Origin: Parelaphostrongylus tenuis
Lineage: Eukaryota; Nematoda; Chromadorea; Rhabditida; Metastrongylidae
Length of the DNA stretch: 64,000 nucleotides
NCBI GenBank assembly: GCA_019055375.1
Contig: JAHQIW010006425.1
Coordinates: 1-64,000, forward strand
Reading direction: 5' to 3'
The notes beneath the pieces were generated by a model. The model saw only the letters and a program-made list of their open reading frames with translations. It ran no database searches and was not told the DNA's origin. A program made the translations under genes and the position numbers. Below, piece by piece: positions 38,601 through 49,494 of this stretch (the first letter of the stretch is position 1; every line of letters begins with the position of its first letter).

Positions 38601-39045
38601 AATTGCCTTTGGTTCAATGTAAGAAGCTTTACGATGAAAGGGTAGTAGCTGTGCCTCCATCGTATGCAGTCCCTTAGACACTAGCTACAGAAAGGACACG
38701 GTTGAATATTTCCTAGATTTAAGATACAATATTTCATAAGGAGACTCAAGTAGAAAACCTGAGACCTGGAGAAATCTAGTGTGATAATCTCAAGCGTGAA
38801 ACATACGCAAGCCGTCAATTTGATATAGAAGTGCGCTGTGGGAAATTCGGCGAAGTGTTGTTGGCTTTATCTGATCATCCCCAGTCGACTTTCAAATAGC
38901 GAAACGAATGGCTAATAATAGAAATAACGGCATACGAAAATTTCTGGCGAAGTAGCTAAGTTCGGCTATTCCAAGGAAGCTCGACGAGAATATCAGCCTT
39001 AGTAAATCTGTACCATAACGTTGCGAATAGATATTGTGTGATCAC
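35650..39045. other. no recognisable gene; SINE A tail near 38115-38210
   Basis: Contains GTTTTTGCTCACCACCCAG and a reversed GCGAAAAAAGCAGTG block from SINE family A. Otherwise AT-rich with short chance frames. Confidence 0.35.
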
Positions 39046-39046
39046 A

Positions 39047-39362
39047 TAAAGAGTAAAGGATGAAGCTGTGAGCGTTGGTCAATCCCTGGGGAATGCACCA
39101 TGCATTCATCTTCAATCTTCAACTTCGTTTGAGGTGACTGAATGCGTATCTGGTCCTTACAATGATTTGCGGTGGTCTACCGAAGCACCAAATCAGTGCT
39201 GCTTATCCTCTCAGACAAGTCTGAAACCGTCGAGTGTCAATTTATCGACCCCGGAGGTATGGATGGCTTGAAGAGCCATGAGCGCGAGGTCGGCTCACTG
39301 ACTTTGTGTACGAAGCAGAGCACCCCTAATGACTACACGTACCCTTGCGCCACGTGCTCTCC
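39047..39362 (-). repeat. tRNA-derived SINE, family B
   Basis: Near full-length minus-strand copy, from AAAGAGTAAAGGATGAAGC to CCTTGCGCCACGTGC, with all internal family B blocks. Confidence 0.8.
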
Positions 39363-39369
39363 TTACGAT

Positions 39370-41400
39370 CACATAATGCCAAAAAAGAAAGTCTGAAGTA
39401 AACATGGAGATGTAGAAATATGAAATAAGAAAAATACAGAATACTGAATATTTTACAATGTGAAAGCCCTGCAAGTTTTCGTATCTCTGCTCAAAACAAA
39501 ATCGTCAATATTGCAAGCTCTGTGGAGTGAGTTTATCAAACGGCCTGTTACAGAAAACTTGGTGGCTCTACTATAATTGTACGAGATCTAAATCGAAAAA
39601 GTCGCCTACAAATTAACAAATTTCCGAATAAACAATACAATAATCTCGAAATAATTTATGACAATATTGGCTTTCTTTCAATTGCACGTCTGTACTTGCA
39701 GTGAATAACTGTTTACTCTTTTCGACAAGTACTCGATAAAATGAAGTGTTTTTTTTCCTCATTTGCGGAATTGAAGAATTAATTTCATCTTATGAGTAGA
39801 AGCTTATAGTCACTCGAATTTTAAATGGAATAAAAAGACTTCCTTAGTTTGCGGTTGCACTGAAGCGTAGGACGAAATATAATCACGGGAATATGGGGAG
39901 AAGTGGAATCAAATGCGGGGTTCGATGATTTGTGACCGACATCAGAGGGAAGCACTTCTCTTCAATTAATGTAGCTAATTTAATTGATGAGTTCAGCAGT
40001 GTATGACACCAGATTATTAGACGATGGTGTGCCAAAGTCAAGGAATCGAATTCAGAATTTTTGAGAAGCCTAGTGAGTCCATGGTTCGTTGAAGTTTGGA
40101 AAATAGCCATACAGTTACTTCTAGGTAGGACGTCCTAATATTATGGGTAAACGGAAAATGAGTACAGCTATGTTGACCTATTCACTTAGATAATCACTTC
40201 ACGAATCAATCACATATAGTATAGATCCCAGCGTAACTTTCATTCGTTTCATTATATTCCAATCGCCATTTACTATGGTGGGCGGATTCGCGTGTTGCTT
40301 CGGCTACGACTTGAGGATCTCTCTTCCCTCTTTATGTTCAATACTAGTTGGGAGTCATTTCCACTGGGATCTTGAAATGGTAGTGCTAGAGCGTTTCTAG
40401 GTCCTTACTTAGGGCAGCCATCGACTCCGCGAATAGGGGTGAGGTCAATGTTGGGCCTACCGCATTTTTCTAAGACGAATACGAATCTGTACTCAGAAGA
40501 TCGACGTCTCGCGAAAAATGTAACAATCAAAAAGCACTATTTTTGTTTTTTAATTAAAAAATTTCACAGAAACGAAATATTGGTTTTTTCAATGCGTACA
40601 ATTTTTTTAGAGATGCATTGGATTGGATTCAATGAAAACTAAGTGAGAAAAGTCAGTGGAATAAAATGAGAAGATGAGAAAGTTTTGTAGGTGAAATTTG
40701 GAAAAGTCGCTTGTACTGTAATACCAAACGGGTTATGCCAGACAAATAGAGGAGAAAAATTTTCTATTATTCAGCTGCAATTCAGGGCAGCAATTGATTA
40801 TATAGAACTGGTCTATCTTGGTTGAGATATTTTGAATTCTAACATCACAATAAGCATAGATTAGATGAAAGCTTAAGGATAATTGGAAAAAATTACAATA
40901 AAGCCAACTCAAGATTGGCCATCGGTTTCTCAAAATTACAACGTACTAGCAGTCTCCATTTATTAGGATAACGTATACCCTTTCATCTATCCTTTTATAA
41001 CAATAACAAACCGCTTCTGACAATAAATTTTGCGCGCATTTTTCAAAGTACGACGGAGCTCAAAAGAGAGAAGTTCGCAGACAAACGATGGCAATTAAAA
41101 TGCCTCAATGGTGCGTGCTCAGTGGTCCCTAAGCAATTGGCGTCGGCCGAGTTGTTGCCGGGGGATTATCGGCAATTTCGCCTTTGGTCACAGAACTCCA
41201 CACTACCTGCGCCCTATAGCCTGAGTTGATGGATTTTCTAAAGTAATCATCCCTCAGGCCACCGCAATTCATCGCAAGCACTTATGGGTAATTTCACTCT
41301 GAGGCACGATTTTACGCAGCATCGCTCACTGGAATGCACTCCTCAGTAAATGTGTTCTTTCAGAAACAATCACCATAGCGAAAAAAAAACTTTCTGAACA
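39370..41400. other. no recognisable gene
   Basis: Two less AT-rich patches (40270-40445 and 41085-41300) look like old repeats, but I found no second copy in the window. Confidence 0.3.
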
Positions 41401-41438
41401 CGTATGAGATTATTTCAGTCAACTAACCACTCAAGGGC

Positions 41439-41633
41439 ATGGAAACTGATCCCAAAATCGAGTTACAAGAGAATCATGTGGTACACATCAACTTCGAGAG
41501 TTCCGATTCGTGCCCATCTATGAGTTACTTGTTAACACCGGATCTCATGGCTCTTCCAGGAATTATTGTTAACGGTGATTTAGTCCTCATGTCTTTATAT
41601 CAACTACTGCTACCGACCTTTAGCGATAGTTAA
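41439..41633 (+). CDS. candidate small gene or terminal exon, unknown function
   Basis: A 64-codon frame starts at an ATG 21 bp downstream of a strong nematode-type acceptor (TATTTCAG ending at 41418). It ends at a TAA and is followed by AATAAA at 41661-41666. An in-frame stop lies between acceptor and ATG, so it would be either a trans-spliced small gene or a frame downstream of a 5' leader exon. The protein is acidic at its N-terminus and ends in a hydrophobic stretch (LVLMSLYQLLLPTF). No family recognised. Splice site, frame and polyadenylation signal together are suggestive only. Confidence 0.3.
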   Translation: METDPKIELQENHVVHINFESSDSCPSMSYLLTPDLMALPGIIVNGDLVLMSLYQLLLPTFSDS

Positions 41634-42298
41634 CTCAATTTGATTTTAGTGATATATGTAAATAAATATTTTCTGTGACAATTAAATGACATTTTTCAGT
41701 ATTCGTTCTTCAACAATCCTCATTTTGAGCACAAAATATATCTTCTTGCGGCTCCTTTTCATAAAACATTCGTTCCTTCTACCCCATCAACTAATTGGTC
41801 CGACTCCCTACGCAACGCTCTCTTGCGATAGCGTAGGAACGTCATAGCTCGGTCATCTTCAAGGTTATAGCGTGAGTTGACTGACCAGAATTCTACGGCC
41901 TTCATAAATCAGGCAACATCTCCAAGCAGCGGTCAAAACAACACCAGAAATGTTTGAGGGCCTTTGAGACGATGAATGCGAGACAGTGAATCGAACGCAA
42001 AAGTGTTAAAATCCGCACAATAAATTTAATGACTAGTTACGTAAATTATTTCACAGGAAAAAATATTCTCTTTTTGTTCAGTAGCATTTTGCTTCCGTCT
42101 TTTACTTCGTTTCTCCCTTACAGCCTCTTCTCTGCAAATTTCGTCTAATGCATATTTTATTTCATTGACTGCAGTTCTTTTAGATTCCATCCTCAGCAAA
42201 AACCGCAGAAGTTCATGTTATTTTTGGTTCTACTTATGTAACTGCTGCATAAGCATGCAGAAGTAATATTTCATGATAAAACATGGCATTCAATATTT

Positions 42299-42575
42299 GC
42301 GTGTGGCGCAGTGGTTAGAAGTGCTCTGCGGCACACATGAAGTCGATCAATCGGTAGTTGATGGTTCAATCCCTCGTTCCAGGTTCATCGAGTCTTCGAT
42401 CTCTCTAGAGCCGATAAAATAGTGCCAGACTTGCTCGGGAGGACAGCAGCACTGGCTTGATACATCGGTAGGCCACCGCAAGTAATTGTGATGAGCAGAT
42501 ATGTATTTAGTCACCTCAAACACGCAAGATGAAGACGAATGCAAGGCGCATCTCTCAAAGATTGATAGACAGCGA
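42299..42575 (+). repeat. tRNA-derived SINE, family B
   Basis: Starts GCGTGTGGCGCAGTGGTTAG. Internal blocks are GATAAAATAGTGCCAGACTT, GAGCAGATATGTATTTAGTC and a GCGCATCTCTCAAAGATTGA tail. Confidence 0.75.
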
Positions 42576-42884
42576 GTTTTCTTTTTATTCATAAATGCAG
42601 ACCTTTCAGAACAAAGGTGCCATCACTACTACATGAAGTGGTATGATTTTTCTGAAATGATTGAAAAAAATCACTCTTGGTCATCAAATGTTTTACATGC
42701 GCAGAAAACTTCTAATATCTTTTATGAACACTGGATGTATCTATAAAATCTCACCACCGTTCAAAGTAGTTAAATAAAAATGATCCTATTTGATCATCCA
42801 ATACCCAATATCTCTCAGCGTGAGTGGGATCAGTGCCGATACCAACTACATGGGCCAAACCATTGATGGTTGGTTGCTGATAGA

Positions 42885-43025
42885 TAGATGTATAGTAGTG
42901 TAGAAAGAGTGATAGCAAAACAGGCGTTGATAGTGCAACGGTTCAACACGCGCTCCCGGAGAGAGTGAGATGCGGGTTCGAGTCGCGCCTGACCAAAAGC
43001 TTTGCACATCACTCTACATCACTGG
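42885..43025 (+). repeat. tRNA-derived SINE, family A
   Basis: GAAAGAGTGATAGCAAAACAG, tRNA-like CAACGGTTCAACACGCGCTC, B box GGGTTCGAGTCGC and a CACATCACTCTACATCACTG tail. A partial minus-strand relative lies at 43490-43555. Confidence 0.65.
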
Positions 43026-43559
43026 AATGTCTTATGTACTATTGAGTATGCCTCCAATGCTGCCAATGCATGTTCAATCTTCGCCTGGAGGAAGGTGTAG
43101 AGAAGCATAATGAAATAGACGGTCTGAGAATGAACCATTTTATCTCCATACAATTCGTGAATGCACATCAAAGCTGCCATGTTCATTTTCGCAGGTCCAC
43201 TTGGGGTCCAGACTTATACTGGAGAGCTATTGCTCCACTTTAAATCCAGAATAATTCGACTTTTTTTGCAGTTCATCATCAGTCTTAAAAAAATGTTCCT
43301 CCTTATCATTTCGTTGATCGTGTTCGTTCGTTAAAAAAAAAAAATCGTGTTGATGTGCTCTAACCAACGAATACAACTCTATCCGCACTTACAGAGCAGC
43401 AAGGGAGACAAACATTGCCGCCATCAGATAGAATTTTCTTATCGCTTTTAGTGATGGTATAATATTTAGATATACCAAGTGATCTAGAGTGATGTAGGAA
43501 ACTTTCGTATCAGGCGGAACTCAAACCCGCATCTCATCTCATCAATGTTAATACCGATA

Positions 43560-44980
43560 CCTGGGCCGTTCACACTTGATTGTCGTCATCATTGGCTAAA
43601 ACCTCACTTTCAAGCTTTCTCTTTCAACAGAAAAACCATTCGAAGGCTAAAAATCTAACATTTTCCAAATGCGCGAATGAGTAAAATCCACCAGTAATTT
43701 AATTGTCGTTAAATTCACAATGAAATCTTCAATCTTTTTCCTGATCAAGGCGCTCATCTCTGTTACAAAGTTTTTTTTCGAACAATGGGACTGAATCACA
43801 GTAATTGATGTCAATAAAACGTTGAGAACTATGTCACATGAAGACATGATCTTCATAGAATGTCACTGACGCTTACTTTAGCATACGTCTTTTCGTTGTT
43901 CATCTTGTGGACTCGTATTATTTTAACCGATTGCCTTAGGACAACTCCTTCTTCAAATTTCGGAAATAACGATGCCTTCAGTTGTTTCTAGTTCAGTAAA
44001 GTGATCAACATTAGTCAATATGTAACAGATGTAAATAATTGTGCTTAATTTCTAATTCAAAATTTGAGCTTGTAATTATTAAGTGGTACAGCAAAGTAAA
44101 GAACCGGTTTGCAAAACTCCGTAGAAATTTCAGTTTAAAAAGCTTGCTAAAATAAGAGTGGCGCGTTGAAATCAATATGATTTACTAGTCAGTAATCAAC
44201 TTTGACTCAGCGATATGACTTATTAAGATCACCGCTCTAATGCTTGGCGTACAATGACACTGTGTCATCACCATTTCTCAGTCAATGGATTTTGGCTGGA
44301 AGAACAAAACTGATCCATCGCATTGACTATTTCAAAACCTCACAATAAGCATTCAAAATAATTTCAAAAAGAAAGAGTGTTCAAAGTTTAAGCAAAACAC
44401 GTGTGTATGCCCTCTTTTTTATTAATGGTTTTCTTGCCATCTTCTATTGCTCTGCAAAGAAACTTTATAGAAAATAGCCTACCCATCTATTTGATTTCGA
44501 GGCTTCTATTTGAGACCTTCAGATATCTATCAGAGAAAAAACTACTTCGTTATTTTCATTTTTGTGCACAGTCTACGACCAAAATTACGAAGAACAATGT
44601 TTCTGAATGCTTTGAAAAATAATGGCATATTTGCATCAAAATGAAAACTATCATAATTGAATGCTACATGAGAATAAATCGCCAAGGTGAAAAGATGCCC
44701 TGACCATCGGATGAGTGAGCGGTGAGATGATGAGCGATTATCGTGCGCTAGAAAGAGTATATGGAGAAATCCTAGACAGCATAGTTTGATTTCCTTCTAT
44801 TCACCTTTAATAAACCCTCGCAAGGATTCCTCTTCCTACGTCAAGATATTGAGTCGGAGCTTATCAGCTCCTTCAGGAGTGCTGCTAAAGAGGCTGATGG
44901 TAATCGATTCAGTAAACACTTGTTTAAAAAATGCTGCTAAAATCACATACCGCAAGGCTGTTAACGTTTTGACGTTTTCG
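43560..44980. other. no recognisable gene
   Basis: No supported coding. At 44950-45000 the reversed CTGAAGAAG...CGAAAACGTC block of PLE ends appears (GACGTTTTCGTCTTCTTCAG on plus). Confidence 0.35.
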
Positions 44981-45160
44981 TCTTCTTCAGGCCGGCGATT
45001 CAAGTCGATTGCCTACAGTCGTTCGACGTCGAAGCCTTCGCCTTCGCTATCGTTCGAGTCGAGTCTACGTGCTTAAGTACAAAAGGAGTTATTATTGCTA
45101 TCCTAAAATAAAAGGAGTTATTGAGATCCTTGCTTCAATGCAGGGCTGAATGTGGGGCGG

Positions 45161-45208
45161 GGGTCACTGATGAGGAGGACGAACCTCCGAAACACCGGTG
45201 TATGACCC
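45161..45208 (+). ncRNA. hammerhead ribozyme, complete, copy 1
   Basis: Stem I is GGGTCA (45161-45166) with TGACCC (45203-45208). Core CTGATGA is at 45167-45173. Stem II is GGAGG/CCTCC (45174-45178, 45184-45188) with loop ACGAA. GAAA is at 45189-45192. Stem III is ACA/TGT with loop CCGG. The GUA triplet is at 45200-45202, with cleavage predicted after 45202. All invariant core positions of the family are present, and the order of strands is type I (open at stem I). Confidence 0.88.
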
Positions 45209-45428
45209 TGGGCGTACCAACCCCTTTTTGAGCTTAAATCATTCTTTTTTGGAATTATATTGAATGTTTTTTGGGGGTTTCAAAAACAGTTGATCTTTTG
45301 AATTAGTTTTGAACTAACAGCAAAAATCTATCGACTGAGAGGTGGTTATGGTACAGTGTCATAGTACACTGTGCCATCACCACATACGCCTCCCTCCTTG
45401 CTTCAATGCAGGGCTGAATGTGGAGCGG

Positions 45429-45476
45429 GGGTCACTGATGAGGAGGACGAACCTCCGAAACACCGGTGTATGACCC
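45429..45476 (+). ncRNA. hammerhead ribozyme, complete, copy 2
   Basis: Identical to copy 1 over all stems and core: GGGTCA (45429-45434), CTGATGA (45435-45441), GGAGG/CCTCC, GAAA (45457-45460), ACA-CCGG-TGT, GUA ending at 45470, TGACCC (45471-45476). The flanking sequence has diverged slightly, while the 48-nt ribozyme has not changed. Confidence 0.88.
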
Positions 45477-45534
45477 TGGGCGTACCAACCCTTTTTGAGC
45501 TTAAATCATTCTTTTTTGGAGTTATTATTGATTA

Positions 45535-46045
45535 GTATTGCCGAGGACAAAGGAAAATCGCCTTCAAAGTACTGTTGAAGGCTTTGAAGTGATGTCAAAA
45601 CGATGTTAAAATAGTACGTGTGAAAGCTTGAAAAGGAAATTGAAAAAATTGTGTAAACTCACTATTCAGAAGTTAATGCATCACCTACTTCATAATGCAT
45701 CAGCTAGTATAATTCGAGCTACCGTAAAATGGATGGTCGTGGAGCACATGAACTCGAATGGACAATTGAGCAAGAACCAAATTCTAGAGATGATATTCCT
45801 CGTGAAGTCGTATGTAAAGTCATACGTAAAGTGTTCTATTCACGAGATACGACTCGATTCGATCAGAAAAACTCCCAAAACTCAAGAAATAGATGGAGTA
45901 ACAACCGCAAGGAAATGAAATAACCAGAATAAAGAATCGTCATCTACATGCTACAGATATGATAGCTTATCAGTAAATAAATTTTTCTGTGACCATACAG
46001 CAACTAGTCAATTATAGTGCCACGCTGCACCGCCGAAAGGCCATA
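45535..46045. other. no assigned gene; open plus frame at 45628-45918
   Basis: Two overlapping plus frames of 64-96 codons cover a small internal repeat (TCGTATGTAAAGTCATACGT). No family recognised. Confidence 0.3.
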
Positions 46046-46048
46046 TAG

Positions 46049-46197
46049 ACTGGAAGGATATAAGGATAAAGCTTTCAGTGTTGATAAATCCCTGAGGGAT
46101 GAGCTATGCATCCGTCATCAAATTCTAATTATGAGCGCGAGATCGAACTATTGACCCTCTGTGCGACACAGAGCACTCTAACCCTTGTGTCACATGC
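46049..46197 (-). repeat. SINE family B, internally deleted
   Basis: Keeps the tail side (AAGGATAAAGCTTTCAGTG, TGATAAATCCCTGAGGGATG) and the head side (GAGCGCGAGATCGAAC, CTTGTGTCACATGC). It lacks the middle 150 bp. Confidence 0.7.
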
Positions 46198-46239
46198 TAC
46201 ATACAACCTAGCCTATGACAGTCCTAAATTTTGACCTTG

Positions 46240-46770
46240 TTAGATATACGATAATAACGTCTAACTGTACATCTAGCTGCTTATGAATCACAAAAATGCA
46301 GCGCCTAATTCCTTTCACATGTACGTCTAAATGCTTATGAATCAGAATGGCTGTAGCGAAATCGCGTTGCACTGGAGACATGGGTTAATCTTTTGCTAGT
46401 ATATAAGCTCGGCCACGTCCATCACGATCAGAGGTCCAAAAACTCTTCTGCCACGCTGAACAGCGTTTATTTCATGTCTCTTTTATTGACTAAGCCGACT
46501 TCTCCAAGCTGTTATAAAGCAATTCTATTCGCAGCTAACGTTCGACGCGTTCCGTTTTTTGAGAGGCGATTGAGTAATGCCGGTGCTTCACAGTCGTTCC
46601 TCCTCGTTGTGGCTTTGTTGTTGTTTGAGTTGGATCTTCTCTAGAGGGGAACCGCTCAGTGTTTATTTCCCTTCTCCTCCTCATCTCGTTTATTTTATTT
46701 GCAATGATTCTGTCTTATCTCGGCTGATTCTGCAATAAAACACGGACAGCTCAGTGTCAGGTACGAAAAA
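46240..46770 (+). promoter_or_regulatory. LTR-like block with TATA box and polyadenylation signal
   Basis: A TATATAAGC box at 46400-46408 is followed, about 330 bp on, by AATAAA at 46734-46739 and a GTGTCAGG-rich stretch. This is the spacing expected in a solo LTR of a retrotransposon or in a short transcription unit. Possible TG...CA ends are near 46240 and 46770, but no target-site duplication was seen. The enclosed 83-codon frame ends in a Leu/Val-rich stretch and is not recognised. Confidence 0.3.
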
Positions 46771-46816
46771 CAGTCACAATATAACCCATAGGTGTTGGGA
46801 AACGGCTAAATTAAAC

Positions 46817-46881
46817 GGCATGTGCTACTGATGAGGTTTACGAGAATAAGCCGAAACGTACGTCAACTAGAGCAGTCATGC
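46817..46881 (+). ncRNA. hammerhead ribozyme motif, intact core
   Basis: CTGATGA is at 46828-46834. Stem II is GGTTTA/TAAGCC (six pairs, one G-U) with loop CGAGAA. GAAA is at 46853-46856. Stem III is A-U and C-G around GTAC, with the GUC triplet at 46862-46864. Distal stem I is GGCAT (46817-46821) with ATGC (46878-46881). The proximal stem I pairing is disturbed by AA right after the cleavage point, so efficiency is uncertain. Confidence 0.65.
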
Positions 46882-47096
46882 TAAACCTCTAAAAGGCTTG
46901 AAATATGCTATCAATTATTCTGTTTCTATGCGAGGGCTCAAAACCAGTTGATTGGAAAAGTATTGCTATAAACTTTTACCAATCATGAGCAATAGATTGT
47001 GCATCACTGCAATGTCGGGAGATCTTTTAACTTAACGCGCAGCGATTTATGTTTGGCGTCGCTACCCTTAACTGTAGGAGAACGGCTGAACCGAAT

Positions 47097-47165
47097 GGCA
47101 TTTGCTACCGATGAGGTTTGCCAGAGTAAATCGAAATATACGTCTAGTACTAAGGTTGCCATGCC
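47097..47165 (+). ncRNA. hammerhead ribozyme motif, one core change
   Basis: CCGATGA is at 47108-47114, with U4 changed to C. Stem II is GGTTTG/TAAATC, which keeps six pairs through G-U changes relative to the copy at 46817. GAAA is at 47133-47136, and GUC ends at 47144. Stem I is GCTA/TAGT plus distal GGCAT/ATGCC, better paired than in the upstream copy. Probably inactive because of the core change. Confidence 0.6.
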
Positions 47166-47199
47166 AGACCTCTGAAAGGCTCAAAATATGCTATCGAAA

Positions 47200-49040
47200 T
47201 AATCATAATTTTTCAAATGACGTCTAGATACAACTTAAACAATGAAATCAACAACATTTGAGAACAGAGAATGGAAAAAGTTGGAGAAACAAGAGACTGC
47301 AAATGTGAAACTTATGGTGCACCGTGAATCTATTGATTGAAGACTGTGAGCTGATTCACAAAACACTTCTGATTTGTACTAGTTGTATCAGGCTTTCGAA
47401 GACTAGAAAAGCAAATAGGACATGTATTGAAATCTTCTACAACTCGTGAGAAGAATAGCCATGCTCATGAAAGATGTTCAGCCTTTCAGAAACCTCCCTT
47501 TTTTATTTTAAGCAACTATGAAAAGATAATCTTTTTCAAACAATGAGCGTCAACGTTTTATCAAACGAGATACTTTCGACAAATGTCAGTGGGTCATGAG
47601 ATTCCTGAGAATAGTGCAACATTGTTGGGAGTTTCACTTTCATTTACTGCGCTATTCCTAACCTTGACAGGATATTATGTGTAAGAAGTTCATAAGCACA
47701 TAGATATTGACATGCGAGCAAATCTTGAAGCCTTTAGTCGGCTCCGAACCCAACTGTAATTGAACTGCGGTGCCACAAATTTGTTTACCTAATGTGTCAT
47801 TGTTTTATATCTGAGCCAACACCGCATGTTTTACAAATTTGAACATTTCTTCACCCGTTCGACTTCCCGCCATCCATCATCCATGAATGCTGTCGGATTT
47901 GCGTGACTTCGATTGCTGCTTGATGATATTGGACTTGTCTACTGATGAACTTGAATGCTGATTTGGTTATTCTTAGATTGAATAGTCGACTTGGGTTTTC
48001 ACGTCAATATCACCGACATTCACTTTAGAGAGAGTGCGCTGTGATTTGTTCAAAAAGATGCAGAATGTTCCTTTTGTAGTACAGAATAGTTTCTGTGTCA
48101 TTTTAATACTCTGTAAGAAGTATCAAATAAGTAGTGCTATGATTGATCATTGTCAGTCATCACTACGGTTTGGAAAGAAGCTTGGTGAGACGGTGGCAAA
48201 ACTTTTCTAATTCACAAGCGGAAGATGTGATGACGATCTGAGACCATTGCAAAGTTTTTGAGAGTTTGAAGAAAAGACATTGAGGAATTACCGTCATAAA
48301 AGCTGAGTGAAAATGTGGTACTAGAACTCATGAAATTTTTTGTAAAGTTAGACCTTTCAGGTATTGTGAATTGGGCAGCGAAAAGAATTTTCAAAATTCA
48401 GGAAAGGACGAAAAGAAGAAAAAATCCGACTGACTAGTAATATAACGATTTAACAGAAAATATACTCAAGTACATTTCTTCAAGAAGATAAGAGTCAGTA
48501 GAGTATGACAATATGGATATGAATGCTCACGTGAATCACAAATAGACCAGATACCAGTAATGAACACCTGGAGACAACGACTTCCGCTAGAGCCGCAATG
48601 AAGTGGTTCATGTGGAGAAACCAGACAATCAGCAAAATGGGCTCTATAAATGTCCCATACATCTGGTCTTTGCGTATTCTTATCAAGACTCAGGTATTAA
48701 CTAGAGTGGATAATTTTCATGAAGTTCTGGTTTTACCAACATCACGATGTATATTTTTGGCATGAGATGCTTCAATCTCATTCCTTACATCAAAAGGTCG
48801 ATACGACAGCCTAGAATGGCTCTGCTGTCAAATTCGGACTCGTTTCAGGCTCTGCTGATCAGTGCTCTGTCTGCTCAGTGAACTGTCTGCTTCATACCAT
48901 AGTTCAATTTTCAGTAACAAGCGCACTAACGGCAAAAACGTACACGGTTTAGCCACTTATATTATATATAAATGAGTATGCTTTATTTGCAAGAACACCT
49001 TTCAAACGAGTTTTTGAGGCCTCTCTAAAAAACTTAATTA
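47200..49040. other. no recognisable gene
   Basis: AT-rich sequence without supported features. Confidence 0.35.
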
Positions 49041-49067
49041 TAACATGTGGATGTTTTTAGGCCTTGG

Positions 49068-49145
49068 AGAGGTCTGGTATGGTATCTCTGGTGGTAGACG
49101 CACGTTTTTGCTTTCTCGCAAGCCTCATCAGCACCGCAGACTTTT
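49068..49145 (-). ncRNA. decayed hammerhead ribozyme motif on the minus strand
   Basis: Reading minus: CTGATGA (49131-49125), GGCTTGCGAGAAAGC stem II, then AAAAC in place of GAAAC, a GTGC loop and a GUC triplet (49099-49097), followed by TACCACC. It ends in ATACCATACCAGACCTC, the same flank as locus 1. The G12 change and a shortened stem I make it inactive. Confidence 0.55.
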
Positions 49146-49494
49146 GGAAAGCTCAAAATTTTCTAACAGACTCTATATGAGCTGTTTGTTTGGCAATTTT
49201 TGTCATTTGCCCTTCAAGTGCACACATCTACTACATTCATAGTAGAGCATGCTTATTCTATCATGTTGGAGTACTAGGAAAAATACTAGAGAGAGACAAG
49301 GTTTTGAAGATGATTTCTGAAGAGCAGTATCGTTGCTGAACATTTTTCAGTTTCTAGCTAATAAGGACAGGTTATTCGGTGCGAAAAGCTTGGTAAAAAT
49401 AACAAATAAAGTATAGGCTTGCATTACAACTCCTCCAAATCTCCTCCAGATTTACGACACCAAAGCCGGCAGCAAAAAAAATGTTGATTTCTGG

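Larger units (their letters stand above)
45085..45530 (+). mobile_element. retrozyme-like tandem hammerhead unit, locus 2 (best preserved)
   Basis: Two direct copies of a roughly 128-bp block (45129-45256 and 45396-45521) each hold a complete hammerhead. Cleavage points after 45202 and 45470 would release a 268-nt monomer (45203-45470). The monomer also contains a strong hairpin: ATGGTACAGTGT at 45348-45359 pairs with 45366-45377, including one G-U. The pair is flanked by a 13-bp direct repeat, GGAGTTATTATTG (45085-45097 and 45518-45530), which may be a target-site duplication or a partial third copy. No protein is encoded. In animals, small tandem retrozymes with minimal hammerheads are known and give circular RNA. 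This unit fits that plan. Confidence 0.75.
46790..47195 (+). mobile_element. retrozyme-like tandem hammerhead unit, locus 3
   Basis: Two diverged direct copies, 280 bp apart by their predicted cleavage points (after 46864 and after 47144). Shared order is ACGGCTAAATT/ACGGCTGAACC, a GGCAT-bearing stem strand, hammerhead core, a GCAGTCATGC/GTTGCCATGCC strand, and CCTCTGAAAGGCTCAAAATATG. The single copy at 13103 belongs to the same family. Like loci 1 and 2 it encodes no protein. Confidence 0.65.
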
